From Triparma columacea (taxonomy: Eukaryota; Sar; Bolidophyceae; Parmales; Triparmaceae), in NCBI GenBank assembly GCA_030267965.1, contig BRYA01000231.1, forward strand, positions 7,278-58,575: a stretch of 51,298 bases of DNA, read 5' to 3'. The notes below the pieces were generated by a model that saw only the letters and a program-made list of their open reading frames with translations, searched no databases and was not told where the DNA came from. Below, piece by piece: positions 21,537-33,064 of this stretch. The translations under genes and the position numbers were made by a program. How positions within the stretch are numbered: position 1 is the stretch's first letter; each line of letters opens with the position of its first letter.

Positions 21537-23024
21537 TCAATAGTTTTGCCAGCTCCTTAACTTAAACTTGCCCAGCCCCGGCCCGTACTCCACCTCCTCC
21601 CACGCTGAGTTTAGGCCCTGCACTTTCTTGAGCTGCTTGTCCTTCCTGATCTCCGGCATGTACTCCCTGAAAACAATGAGCTCGTCCTTCTTGAAGTCAG
21701 TTTCCCCAGGTCCGATAGACTTCCCGTTGGCGCGCTCGCATACGAGGGAGGCGTCGTGCCATGGGAAAGCGTCAGCGAATGCCATTTGAAGCATGAGGTA
21801 GTTCTTGGGGATGGGGACCTGGGCGCGAACTATGTTCTTGTAACCGAAGCCTTCGACTCCGTAGTCGGATTCTTCGCTTTCTGAAGCATTGCCGTCCGAG
21901 GCGCGAGTTCCAGCTTCAGCTTTCTCCACCGAGCCATCCTTCTCCTCCTCGACGCCAGAAATGGCAACCCCAGGGACGGCAGCACCAGAGAGACCCCTTT
22001 CGTCGCTTTCCATCTTTTCTCGAGCCGCACCAAGGCTGCGGGAGGAGGGTGGTTAGAAATAAGGTGCGTAATATCCCACATCTGTCAGCAGCTTGCTTCG
22101 CTTTGCCGCTCACCTGTTCATAATCGCAGCCATAGCCGCGTCCTCGTCATCCTTTGTCTCAGCCGCCCCCTCCAAAGTCTCTCCCTTCATGATTTTCTCC
22201 ATAACCTCCTCCTCGTTGTTCTCCCCCGTCGCGATCCACGCCGCGAGCTCCTCAACCTTCTCGTCCGAAATCCCGAACTTGGTGGCTATGCTGACGATGC
22301 TCAGGTCGTCGTCCTTATCATCGTCGTCGATTATCTGCGCGGCCGCAATCCCGAACGCCCTTTCTTTGATTATCTCGGTGAGGCTACTAACGTCAGCCTC
22401 GTCTAAATCCAACAGCCAAGCAGGTCGCGTAGGGACGGGTGGTATTAATTCCTGATCCCCCTCTTCCCCTTGCGCAGTCTTCGCCCTTGCGAGCTCTGGG
22501 ATTTTAATTTCGTCTTCATCGTCGTCATCGTCGTAGTCGAAGGCAATGCCCTTGCTCTCCTCGCCGTAGTAGACATAGCTGTCTTCGTCAGAGTCCCAGT
22601 CCGAGTCGGAGTCAAGAATTTGACGCAATTCTATCAAGGAGGAGCGAGGCGATTGTGTGAGTGATTGGGTGAGCAGCGAAGAGAAGCGATTCGCTAAAAT
22701 GGTTGCGCTAGACATCTCACCTATTGTCAATGTGCCCTCCTCCTTTTTCTTCTTGGCAAGGTCAACTGCAGTTTAGAGGAAACGTAGGAGGTGAGCAAAT
22801 CAGTGGGGGGGAGGAACAGTCAGGGAGGAGACGTGGGGGTTGGGGCGGAGGTACGTACCTGAGGTTGGAATAACAACCTTCTCATCCTCGGAGAAATCAG
22901 AGTCCCCATTCTGTTCTCGCTCATTAGCCTCCTTTGCAGCCCGTCTGGCAGCTGCCTTCTGCTTATTTTTCCGGCGATGGCGCTTAGGCGTCACTTTGGC
23001 CACTATGGGAGGAGGTTCAGACAT
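21537..23024 (-). CDS. Acidic protein of unknown function
   Basis: Four exons: 23024-22859, 22765-22721, 22630-22114, 22035-21537; phases consistent; 408 residues. Exon 1 encodes a Pro start and a strongly basic stretch (KRHRRKNKQKAAARRAAKEA) that could be a nuclear signal. Exons 2-3 are very acidic (DSDSDWDSDEDSY, DYDDDDDEDE). Residues ~165-240 contain two short helical hairpins (ADVSSLTEIIKERAFG, ISDEKVEELAAWIATGE) that resemble UBA-like helices but lack the usual loop. The C-terminal ~95 residues look folded, with FADAFPWHDASLVCERANG and a final YGPGLGKFKLRSWQNY. I do not recognise the family. The start is 67 bp from the divergent SHIPPO gene. Confidence 0.68.
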
Positions 23025-23091
23025 TTTTTCTTGTTTTTTATCTTCTCAACAGCCCAAAAAGGTCCAACAAGAAGGAGCAAACGTTTTGTCC

Positions 23092-23768
23092 ATGAACTCT
23101 AGTGCATCATCAACGCAACTTGTGAAAAGCAGGAGCGAGAAGAAACTTAAGTTTACGGGTACGTTGGGGGGCGTTTGTTTGGTGTTTTGCGGACCTTGGG
23201 TTTACATCTCCTGGATTGTTCTTTCCCTCGTCTCCCTCACAAATTGAGACCCCTATCCTAACCCCGATTTCGCATATATCTACAGGTTACCTTCAGCCGA
23301 GTAGTGCAAAGTCGAATGCTAAGCCGGCAGTGCTATATGACAAGGGCGGGTGCGACTTTAGGATAGTAAACCCATCCAGCTTGGGAAAACAGCCAATCTC
23401 GGGGAAGGTAGGTGGCGGACAATGGTGGACGGCAGTTGGCGGCGAGCGGGGCGAAGAGTGATAGGAGTGAATCGACGACCAAAGGGCGGGCGGCTGTTGA
23501 GTGCGTACCTTGCCCGACTTCACCTCATCCCCTTCCTTCCTCCCCCCCTTCCCCACCGCAGCACCTCCGCACTGCCGGTCGCGCTATTTTTGCCGTAAAC
23601 AAGCGCTTCATGATGGACAAGTACCGCTCCCCCGGGCCTCGCTACCCCCCCGTCAGCAGCATGGGCAAGCAGGTCGCAAGCCACAGGCCTAGCGCTGGCA
23701 GCATAAATTTTGGCACGAGTACAAGGGACAGCGCATTGAAGCTCTATGCAATCTACACCACGAAGTAA
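23092..23768 (+). CDS. SHIPPO/STPGR-repeat (sperm-tail PG-rich) flagellar-type protein
   Basis: Three exons: 23092-23158, 23286-23407, 23562-23768; phases consistent; 131 residues. The C-terminal half contains DKYRSPGPRYPPVSSMGKQV followed by SHRPSAGSINFGTSTRD. This is a clear STPGR unit: a PGP-x-Y core and a following F/G-x-x-x-R motif, as in ODF3-type and other microtubule-inner proteins. The small size suggests one complete and one partial repeat. In other organisms such proteins lie along axonemal microtubules. Together with CFAP221 it is the second flagellum-linked gene in the window. The start codon has no in-frame upstream ATG before the divergent neighbour. Confidence 0.7.
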
Positions 23769-23851
23769 GGGAAAGGGCGAAGGTGGTTAATGGGAAGGGT
23801 GTATGTATGGTGTAAAAGTTGTATCTTTAGACATGATAAACTTTTTGTAAA

Positions 23852-25411
23852 CTATTTGTTGAATTTGAGGACAGGGTCGGCATTGACGAAAAACGGCAGC
23901 GCTCTATTCTCCTCCCCCTCCTTGGTGTTTGGTTGTAAGGGCTGACCCCTGTGATGAGCGAAGTGAGTTGCGGAGGGTGTTGCGTTGATGAGTTAGGGTG
24001 GAGGGGAGGGTGGCGAAGTTTAGGAACTGTGTGGTGTTCTCACTTGTTATTGAACGACTCGTCTGGGAGGTGCTCCTGAGGTGCGGCACAAGAGGAGAGC
24101 TGCGACAACAAGCAAGTGCGGTGGGAGCGAGGGGGGTTGCATTAGTTTTGTTGTTAGAGCCGCCCTGAAGTCGTCGCAGCGCAGTCTTGGTACTTGCCCC
24201 ACTCTCACCTTCTCATCCCACCAGTTTTGGACACAGTACCATTGTGATGCGGTGCTCCCGTTCTCTCCCAGTATTTCTTTAAGCTCGATCCCTCTCGCCA
24301 GTGCTCTCCACTTCCCGCACGATGGGTTGGAGCACTGAACCCAAGTGTAGGGGAAGTCAGGGTTATCAGAGGATGAGGCGGCGACAGTGCGCTGGCGGGT
24401 GCGCGTGCTGCCAAGCTGCTGGTGGGAGGTGAGAGCCTGGGCGGTGGACTGGAGGCGACGGACCCAAACGCGGAGGTGCTGAGGATTAGCGAAGCGAGGC
24501 GAGGGAAGGGGGGGGTTAGTCAAGGGGTAGTAAGCATTGGAGGCATCATACAATCCTTATACCCATCATCGTGTTGCAAGTTCTCTCTTCCTCTGTCTCT
24601 CTCTTTCTCTCACCTCACGGCAATTGTCCTCGCTCCCCCCCTTCGGTATCTTAAAATTGTACTCGTCGTCCTCGTCGTCATCTTCCTCGTCGAAATCATT
24701 TTGCGGAGCCTCGATGCTGCTGTCATCGTCGTTCGGGGGAAAGGTGACTATGGAGTTGTCCGCCGTGAACCTCGGGTCTGCGAGGAGAGACCTTCCTTCC
24801 GAGTCGTCTACGTAGAAGGTAGGGACAACGGGACGGCGGGAACGGGGGTTGGGGGGGGGAGGGAGGGGGGGGGGCTTGTAGGAGGTATGGGGGGGGGGGT
24901 TGGAGGATTCCCTGAGGGGGGATGATCGGGAGGAGCTCGAGGAAACATAGACGGGGGCCTGAGGGGGGGGCCGGGGGAGGGCATTGGCGGCCTTTTTGGT
25001 CTTCTTGGTTGGTGGTTTCTTCTGAGCATTCTTCTCGTCAATGTCGGCCTGGCGGGGCCGGCCGCGCTTGGCGGGGGCGGGGAGGGGGGGGAGGGCAGGC
25101 ATAGTTGTTATGCCCATCGACTGCTGCCAAGCGAGGACCTGAGCCTGGCGCTCTTGAGCGGCACGGAGGGCCTCACGCTTCTTTTTGGAGGCGGCGTCGT
25201 TAGCCTGCGGGGGGAGTTTGCGGGGAGGTGTGAGGGAGGGTCTGAGTCAAGGCGGGAGAGAAGAAGAAAGGGAAGAGGCACACACCTTCTTTCGCTCACG
25301 CTTGCGAGCCATGTCCTCCTCGTCGACGTCGTTGTCGCCCTCTACAAACCTCGACGGCAGCTTGGAGTTGCGACCCTTATATGAAACTCGCTTTTGTGGA
25401 ACGAAGGACAT
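23852..25411 (-). CDS. CW-type zinc finger and AT-hook protein
   Basis: Five exons: 25411-25286, 25204-24614, 24478-24209, 24099-24044, 23948-23852; phases consistent; 379 residues. An AT-hook core is seen at KRGRPRQAD near residue 83. Pro-rich and acidic segments follow (DEEDDDEDDEYNFKIPKGG). The CW domain is at ~270-345: TWVQCSNPSCGKWRALA supplies the first two Cys and the aromatic Trp pair, QWYCVQNWWDEK the third Cys, and LSSCAAPQE the fourth, this last part encoded after an intron. CW domains read methylation state on histone H3 lysine 4. The combination with an AT hook indicates a nuclear chromatin reader. The N-terminal 40 residues are basic and Arg/Lys-rich. Confidence 0.85.
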
Positions 25412-26178
25412 GATGGGTGGATGGGCGGCGGAAGGGCGGCTATTTGTGGCTTTGGTGGATTATTTGTGGGATTTTTGGGGGGATATTGGAAAATTAAGGG
25501 GAGAAAGACGTCGTTCCGTGATATCACTATGCGAAGGACAGTTATTCGTGGCAGTGGGGGCCAACAGGTGGACAGGAAAGGGTGAATTTAGTGGCAATGA
25601 AGGGGTTGATTTCTCTCGGTAGTTTTTTGTGTTTTTATTTTCTGTTGTGGGACGTTGAGGGGTGAATATTGTCGATGAAAGTGTTAGTATATAAGTTTTC
25701 ATGTGATGTTGGGGTCTAGTCGATCCAACCAGAGGATATATTGAAGGAATTTGACATATTTGAGACCAATCAGCGAGATTGTCTTGTTACAGAGATGAGC
25801 CATTTTTGAAGCTTATGAACATCTGTATCGCCATTAAATTGGCTAACGTGGGGGGTTGTAAGGCGTCAGTAGTTTATAGAGTGTGTACGTACCGATTGAG
25901 TAATAAACGGGGGTGGAGATGGGACTAAAAGTTAGGGTTTGGGGAGGAAATCGAGAATGCCTTTGGTTGAATTTTGGGGAAATCGGTAATCGAAATACTT
26001 TTCGTTGAAAGTCAATTTCTTCAACATTCAGCGTTTCATCCATATTTTTAGCCAGGATATAAACGATACCCCCAACCTCTTACGCTACCCACCAAATTTA
26101 CAAACACAACAATAGACAACAACAGATAAACCCTCCACAAAGGCTCCAGAGCAGCACCCACCACCTTATCACCCCAAA
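25412..26178. promoter_or_regulatory. Longest divergent intergenic region (no gene seen)
   Basis: 767 bp between the CW-finger gene (-) and the Lys-rich gene (+). It becomes A+T-rich toward the middle, with a TATATAAG stretch at about 25688. Short frames on either strand are unremarkable. Confidence 0.4.
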
Positions 26179-26818
26179 ATGACCAGGTTTAATGGTAGCA
26201 AGAGGGTAAAAGTGGACGAAGCTGGGACAAACGCCTCCTCCGGTGTCCATGATACCAATTCCACAGCAGCTGCCTCCTTCACTGGTTCAATTTTTGGCAG
26301 CATGGGCAGAAAGCTAGACTCCCCCCAAGCCCAGACACCAGCCCAGCTGGCCAGCGAGGAGAAGCGGAAGACGAAGGAGGAAAAGAGGGTGGCGAAGGAG
26401 AAGGAACAGGAGAAGAAGAACAGGGAAAGGAAGAGGATGGAAGGGAAGCTCCTCAAGGGGGACACGGACGTAGCAAGGCTGGCAAAACAGTACAGGGAGC
26501 AGAAAATACCGAAGAACTGGTGAGTTGGGGAGGAGAGGGCAGAGGCGGGTGGGCTGAAATATTAGGGGTGGTGCGTTTGAGCCCCTGCTGTATACCAACC
26601 TCTCCCACTCACTCTCCACCCGCCAAAACCTCAGCTTCGTTGACCCCGCCATTGAGTACATGGGGGAAACAATGCTCCACTGGTGCACCCGCGACTTCGT
26701 CAGGAATAAGGAGTTGGGGGACGAGCTGAGAAAAAAGGCGAGGAGGATGGGCATCGTGAAAAAAAGGTTGAAGAGAAAGGTAAACAAGGATTGGGCCGAG
26801 AAGCTATGCGGGAACTAG
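26179..26818 (+). CDS. Lys-rich coiled-coil protein (unknown)
   Basis: Two exons, 26179-26519 and 26635-26818, joined in phase 2; 174 residues. Residues 1-55 are Ser/Ala/Thr-rich. Residues ~58-100 form a long charged helix (EEKRKTKEEKRVAKEKEQEK) typical of a single alpha helix or coiled coil. The C-terminal ~60 residues include FVDPAIEYMGETMLHWCTRD and a basic KKRLKRKVNKDWAEKLCGN end. No family recognised. It lies tail-to-tail with the kinase gene; a 57-bp tandem duplication sits between the two stop codons. Confidence 0.6.
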
Positions 26819-26846
26819 GGGGGGGGGGGGTAAATAAGAGAATAAC

Positions 26847-26960
26847 GGAAGACGGTTTGGACGAGTTAAAAAAGAGCTTTTACGTACAAGCATGTTCGCT
26901 CCAGGAAGACGGTTTGGACGACTTAAAAAAGAGCTTTTACGTACAAGCATGTTCGCTCCA
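26847..26960 (+). repeat. 57-bp tandem duplication
   Basis: Two head-to-tail copies (26847-26903 and 26904-26960) differ at one position (G versus C). Both are free of stops in one frame on the plus strand. They lie between the convergent stop codons at 26818 and 26975. Confidence 0.95.
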
Positions 26961-26974
26961 GTATTCATTCACAA

Positions 26975-28411
26975 CTAAGCCGTCACCTCATTCTCAACCT
27001 CAGCCTCGAACATCCTCACGTACCCCTCCACCTTCTCGGCAAATGCAAACGCAGCCTCGGGGCTCCTATTTATCAACGATACGTTCCTGTTCATCGCAGA
27101 CTTCTCATAACTAGAAGGTGTCGAAAAGCCGTAAAACCTGCCAGTCATAAACCTGAAGTAGTCAACGCACCCGAGAGCGTACTGACGCGACAGCTTCGAC
27201 CTATCGACGCCAACACCCGCGTGCTCGAGCTGCTTGTAGTAGACCTCCAGCATCGCGTCCTCCCCAGAGGTTGGAGAGGAGAGGAGGGAGGGGGGGATGG
27301 CATGGCAGAGATGCATGGACACATCACTCATTGGAAGACCTTAAGGGGGAGGGGGCGTAGAACGAGTTAAATGACAGAAGACAAGAACGGCGGCAGGGGA
27401 CGAAGAGGAACCCCTTAATTGAGGAATTGAGGAGCCACACTCACCTACACCCGTGGATGCAAAGTCTATCAAAACGGCACTCTCGCCGTCATCCTTTGGC
27501 AGGAAGACGTTCATGGCCTTGAAGTCACCGTGCTGGATCGTTGCCATTGGTGTGGTTGGGGTGCAGGAAAGCTGGGATGAAATCCATTTTGCTATCGCCT
27601 GGACCCGATCTCCCAGGTTCACTATCTCGGGCTTGCAGCAGAACGAAGGGTCTACGGACTCGAACTCGGTGATGTACTTTCTCCAGTTCTTTCCAACCCT
27701 GTCAAGCTCGATGGGGTTGCGGTTTGGGAGGGTGTAGGAGCCTGCTATTCCCGTAGAATTGCGGAGCGAAGTCAGCAGGGGGACGTCCTCCCAGGCGGAG
27801 GCGTGAAGCCGAGCGATCGCCTGCAGAGTAGAGCAAACCTCGGAGAAGGAGAGAGGGGAAGCCTGATAGTAAGATGAAGGGGGAAGGAACGAGAGGAAGA
27901 GCATACCACCTAAGGGCTGTGAAGCGAAGCGAAGAATGGTGAGGGAGGGCGTAAAACATTGTCGACACAATCTCCTGTCTCGCTAACCACGCACCTCGTC
28001 AAGGTTAGGTTGTGGCCCAGGGTCGCAGTGCATGTGATCAGGTCCAAGGGTATCAAAATTCTCAGTGGATCCAAGCAACGTAGGCACCGAAAGGCCTCTC
28101 CGTACCAAGGTCGGTGCATAATCCTTGTAGAATCGGATCTCATTCCGGATGTAACAAAGCGTTCGACGCATATCGGGCCACTTCTTTGAGGGGAAGAGAT
28201 ACCGAGATACTTTCTTTGCAAACACCACTATGGTTGATTTCGAGGAGGAGGTGGTCATTTCAAGAAGAGACGACTCGCTATTTGACTGATGAACTTCTGA
28301 ACCATCCTTAATAGCAACGCTAGTGATATCAACTCCTAAAAGTTCAGAGAGATCGTCGAGACTCCATTTTTTGTCACTTAAATCTTCCAGCGTAGGTGAA
28401 GCGGACTCCAT
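26975..28411 (-). CDS. CHK/choline-kinase-like phosphotransferase
   Basis: Three exons: 28411-27995, 27916-27445, 27339-26975; phases consistent; 417 residues. The N-lobe includes RRTLCYIRNEIRFYKDYAPT near residue 80, equivalent to the E-x-x-F/Y-Y helix of CHK kinases. The hinge region and YYQASPLSFSEVCSTLQAIA, ARLHASAW follow. The catalytic loop is IQHGDFKAMNVFL near residue 270 (Asp of HGD and the downstream Asn). The metal-binding Asp is in VLIDFAST about 15 residues later. Members of this aminoglycoside-phosphotransferase/EcKinase/DUF1679 group phosphorylate small hydroxylated molecules; ecdysteroid and choline/ethanolamine kinases are relatives. Substrate unknown. Exon 3 carries the C-terminal helices (LPMSDVSMHLCHAIP). 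Confidence 0.82.
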
Positions 28412-28949
28412 ATGTTCTTATACAAGAACAAATAAAACAAATAGTTACCCGTGAGAAGGCCAAGAGCGATTACACGACTTTAAAAACCAACAAATGACCA
28501 CAAAAAAAAAATCGATTTTGATTCACCTATATACGTGATAACTTAAAGATCTCTTTATCATCAATTTTATGATAAATGTATATCACTATGATTTTATAAG
28601 TCTAAAATGAATCATCTGTATAAATAATAATTTTTTTGGCACTAAAAAAGTATTTTCATGACCCAATAATTTCAAAATATATTAATCAATCAACAATTAA
28701 TGTATCAAGATCAAAATAAAAATAAAAAAATCGATTTGGTACCAAATCCGATTTATAGCCAACTTTACACAGTCATGCTTCTAAGCATTAAAGAAGATTG
28801 AATATATCCAATATTGATTCAAATATCTATAAAATAATTTTTAAAGTATACAAGAATCAAGAATAAAAATAAAAATGCCTCTCCAAAATTTTCACTGATT
28901 CACCCGGCAAAAGATTCAAGAGCTCTTAAATCGGGACCTCATCGCGTAG
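28412..28949. promoter_or_regulatory. A+T-rich divergent intergenic island
   Basis: Between the kinase gene (-) and the type I membrane protein (+). From about 28490 to 28880 the sequence is very A+T-rich, with poly-A runs, TTATCATCAATTTTATGATAA inverted-repeat character near 28556-28576 and two ATCGATTT boxes (about 28511 and 28729). No reading frame of note. This composition is unlike the rest of the window. Confidence 0.6.
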
Positions 28950-31900
28950 ATGTCGCCCCTCCTTCTCCCCTATCTCATTGTCCTCCTGTTCTTCCTTTGC
29001 CTCCCCTCAATCTCCTATTCTACCCCACTCCCCCCCCACAATCCCCTTCAAGATCATGAAACAAACAGATTGCTTTCCGCAATTGAGTCTACCTCAAAAA
29101 GCAACACCCATGAGCACAGCGGGAAGCTCCCGGACGGTTCGGAGTACTCGATTACTACTTCATTCACTGTTCACGATGATGTGACGCTGGAGGGGTCTCA
29201 GCTCATGAGAAGGGGAAGTGCGACCTCTCATTTTCAGGAAGCCATCAAGAAAGGCAGGTGAGGTGGAGTGGAGCAAGGATCGAGCTGCAGGAGGAGCGGA
29301 GCAACGACTACTGACGGAAAGAAAAAGCGCATGCCCACAATCGTAAATTATTCTAACCCATCGTCCCAAACCCTCTCGCGATTTGCTTCGCTCATCGGTA
29401 GTATGACTTTCAACTTCAAGCCACCCCACTCGCCCGCTCCCCACTCTGAGTCTTCCCGCCGCAGCCTTGCGGGGGCTACTGAATTCTGCGATGACAAGTG
29501 TGTCGGCTTCCAGGATATTATCCCTGCAGAGGGGTTGGAGGTGAGAGAAGTAGAATAGCAGAGCTATATGGCGTGTGCAGTGTGCAGTGTTTCAGCTACT
29601 CTTACCCCCCCACCACCCTTCCTCCTTCCAGGGTGATGTTATCATCACTGTCAATGGTACCGACTATGACGTTGGAGATTACGAGGTGAGAACGACAAGA
29701 AGTGCTTCCTTCGCCCATCACTTCATCACTTTTACACCCCCCCGCCCCCGCGCCCGTCTCCTTCTCTAGATCTGCTTGAACTGCCTCGAATACTTTTATG
29801 ACTTCAACTTTGTTCACAATTGGACGACATTCAACTACGATCTCGAGGCGGACGAGAGCATCGTGAAGGAGTACAGGCTGGATATTCCAACCCTTTCTGC
29901 CTCGAGTGGTGGGGGGACGACCTTCTTTGCTGCTCAGGGCTTCAGCTGCGTTGACTGCTACGCTTATCTTGCCCCCGAGGTGCAGATCGTGCTGCAGTGG
30001 AACGAGTTCTACGTTACAGACTTCCGGGCTACCCTTTCTGGTCGCAGCAAGGTCAACGTTGGCCTTGGTTTTGTCGACCCAGTGATCCTGGAGATTGGTA
30101 ACCACCTGTACCCCCTCCATAATGAATCTAACTTCACCGACAAGGTCGACTTTGGACTTTTCACGATGGACTCCCGCAAATCACTCATGTTCGAAGTCGG
30201 AGGGTTTGGGAGAGCTGCTGGCGCTGGCACCATAACAGGGGATGTCTCAGCGTACGGTCAGATCAGCGGCAAGTACAAGAAGCTTAACGCTCCCGACCCT
30301 CACCTGTGGACTTATGACTATGACGGCAGTTACTTCAAGGCTAATATTTCGGACATTGACATTAGTCACCTTGACCTCGAAGAATTCGGCGTCGACTTCT
30401 CTCTCATTCCCTCCATGGACATGAGGTTGATTGGAACTGGTTTTCCCTTTGAGGGCCTCGAGGCCACGACGACAGCGAGCATCAGGGCCACGACAGGCTT
30501 CGAGATCACGAACAAGGTCCCTGACTCCAACATGAAGATTAAAGTTTCTGATGCCGTGAGTACCGCTGGATCTACAATGGAGGTCGTTCTGACCTGGAAG
30601 AATGCCATGCATGATGAGGACACAGTTGAGATTTTTATCCACAATGATTGTTGGGACGACAAGGTTAGGCACCAGATTTTGACGGAAAAGCTGGACTTCA
30701 CCAAGAACAACCAGGCTAAGCTCTACTGGAGTGTTCCCTACGACGCGTCGCTCTCCCAGCTCAACTTTATCGGTATGGACGAATTTGCTGGCCTCACTGT
30801 TTGCAACCCCGAGCGTTACTTCCTCTCTCTCAACTTGGGCAAGGACAAAATCACAGAGTACCATTCCAACGAGTTCAAACTTAACGTAAACGCCGTAGAC
30901 GGCGGCTACGGCGTCACTAACCCCAAGAACGGAGATAAGTTGTTCAGTGGAGAGCACAACATCTTCGAATGGAATAACGAGGGTTACTACTACTTCACTG
31001 AGGCTAGTGCGTCCATGAGGACCGAAGTGAAGAACGTCAGCATTGTCCTTTATGGGGCGGAGACCGACTGCACCATTAGTCCCCTCATCAATAGTATCGT
31101 GGAGCTCTTTGACCCTAAATGGGGTTGCGAGGAGTCTTGGGTCCAGATCACCCCATCCACCAAGAACGATGGATATGCAGAGATTTTCGTTCCAACCACA
31201 ACTCTCGACGGGAAGGCCCTTCTTGATTTCGACGAGGTTCACGCCAGTATTATCGGGGTAGACAACACGAACGTATTCTCTCGTAACGAAGGCCAGTTCA
31301 GGGTGTTCGAGGGGTGCCCTAACGACGAACGCTACGAGCTTACATTCCACCTAAACGGGAAATCTAGCTTGCACAATATTTACGTCTGGGATGTTCAGAC
31401 GGGATGGTACTTCACCCTTCACCCAAACAGCAATAGGGATGAGAAGCAATCGACCAAGAGGATGGGGGTCGGAGCTGAAGCTGATATCATATGGGGCACC
31501 AACCCCACGCTCGACAAGTTCCTCACTGTTCACGCATGTAAATCAGACAACGTCAATCTCAAGGCCTGGGAGGTCGATGACGTTACTTACATGGAGGGGT
31601 TGGACATGGACGATACCTACGGTAATTTCGGGAAGTCTGCAGCGACGTGGATGCAAGGCAGTGGAGGGACAGGGGACGGAAAGTGGACCTTGAATGCCGT
31701 CGACAGCTCCGGCAACAGTGCTGGCAGCTTCGACGTGACCGTGACGGGGGCACTAAAGAGCGTCAGGGGGACGCCCGTCGCGGGGGGAGAAGGGAGGAGG
31801 GAGTTGGAAGTCGACAATAATGTGCAGGGGGGGCGGGGGGGCGAGGAGAACAACCTCAGGGGAAAGGGAGAGGTGACTGCTGTGCCAGGGGCCCGGCGGC

Positions 31901-32898
31901 GGCTTCACCACGACGACTGTGTCACCATGTACTACCACATTGACACTGGAATTTCCATGACTAACGTCCAATACACCCAGCCGGATGAACTGAGAGAGTG
32001 GACCGATCCGGTGGCTAACTTCTTGGGGTATGAACAGGTTGAGACCATCACCCTCTATAACGAGCCTTCCTGTATGTCCATCGACATTATTCCTTACACC
32101 GAGTACACCCTGCACAACTTTGAAGGCTTCGACTGCAGCATGTTGAGGAAGCCCCCCACATACTGGGAGAACCTGTGGGAGGGGTTCCTGCAGGGCCAGG
32201 CCGCTGATGTTGCAATCGTGGTCAGCGGGGGTGTGGCGACCGTGGCGGCGACGGGGGGATCCATGTACCTTGCCTACGTCGTGTTTATCGGGGGGGGTTT
32301 CGTGGGGATGAAAGCTTTAAGGGGAGGGGGGAGGACGGGCGATGGTGGGGAGGAGGGGGTGGAGGAGGAGGAGGTTGAGGTTGAGGTTAGGATGGACCAG
32401 AAGAGGGCGAATATGAAGAAGAGGATGAGTTCATCGTTCAACTTTCTCAACCCCATGAGGAAAGCAGCGCCCCCCCCACCTCCACCACCTCCGGAGAAAA
32501 AGAAAAGAAAAACGTTGAAAGAGAAGGCAAACCTGGACACGTCTAAGAAGAACATTTTCCAAATGTTCGGCCTGATTGCCGGCAGGACGGACGACCCGAC
32601 GGAAACCGAGCTGGAGATGGCCATGAACATGGCCCATGAGCAGAACAAGTCAGGGGAGAGCGCGTTTGCCGGGGCGGCGAAGGAAATCAGGAGGAGGCAC
32701 TCTTCAGTCATCGACATGGAGGATGAGCTGAAGCGGGTCAAGGGTAAGGCGAGGCAGCTGGAGCTTGAGAACCAGCTGCTGAAGGAGAGGGAGAGGGTAA
32801 GGGAACTTGAGGAACAGCTCAGGAAAGCCAAGGAGGGAGATGCGGGAGCAAGGAAGAAACTCGTGCAGATGCAGTCGGATAGCTTCTTGGAGGATTGA
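28950..32898 (+). CDS. Large type I membrane protein with secreted ectodomain (unknown)
   Basis: Four exons: 28950-29257, 29402-29540, 29632-29685, 29770-32898; phases consistent; 1209 residues. A signal peptide (PYLIVLLFFLCLPSISYST) opens the protein. The ectodomain (~25-975) is rich in Asn-linked glycosylation sites, Trp/Tyr/Phe and Cys pairs. It includes a segment NGDKLFSGEHNIFEWNNEGY near residue 560, reminiscent of the Ser/Thr-rich GPI-anchored/Kre9-type beta domain. A Gly/Ala-rich transmembrane stretch lies at ~977-1017 (VAIVVSGGVATVAATGG, YLAYVVFIGGGF). The cytosolic tail holds a poly-Pro run, a basic stretch and a coiled coil (~1140-1200, KGKARQLELENQLLKERERV). It looks like a cell-surface adhesin or receptor; no function can be assigned. 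Confidence 0.8.
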
Positions 32899-33064
32899 GG
32901 GGGTTAAGGATGGGGAGGAAGGGGTTTGGAATTGGGATGAGGGTGAATGAAATAAATAAACAAGGACTCTCCTTGAAAGCGAATAAATTGGAAATTGTGC
33001 GGAATGGGATTCATCATTTTGGAAGAAGTGAAAGAGAAAGACGATTGATTCAAAAACAAAGAGT

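Noticed and set aside
22840..23247. 135-codon plus-strand frame spanning two divergent gene starts
   Set aside because: It is antisense to exon 1 of the acidic protein and only accidentally in frame with the first exon of the SHIPPO gene.
30247..31350. 367-codon open frame on the minus strand
   Set aside because: It lies wholly antisense to the large membrane-protein gene, whose splice structure, signal peptide and TM helix make the plus strand the real one.
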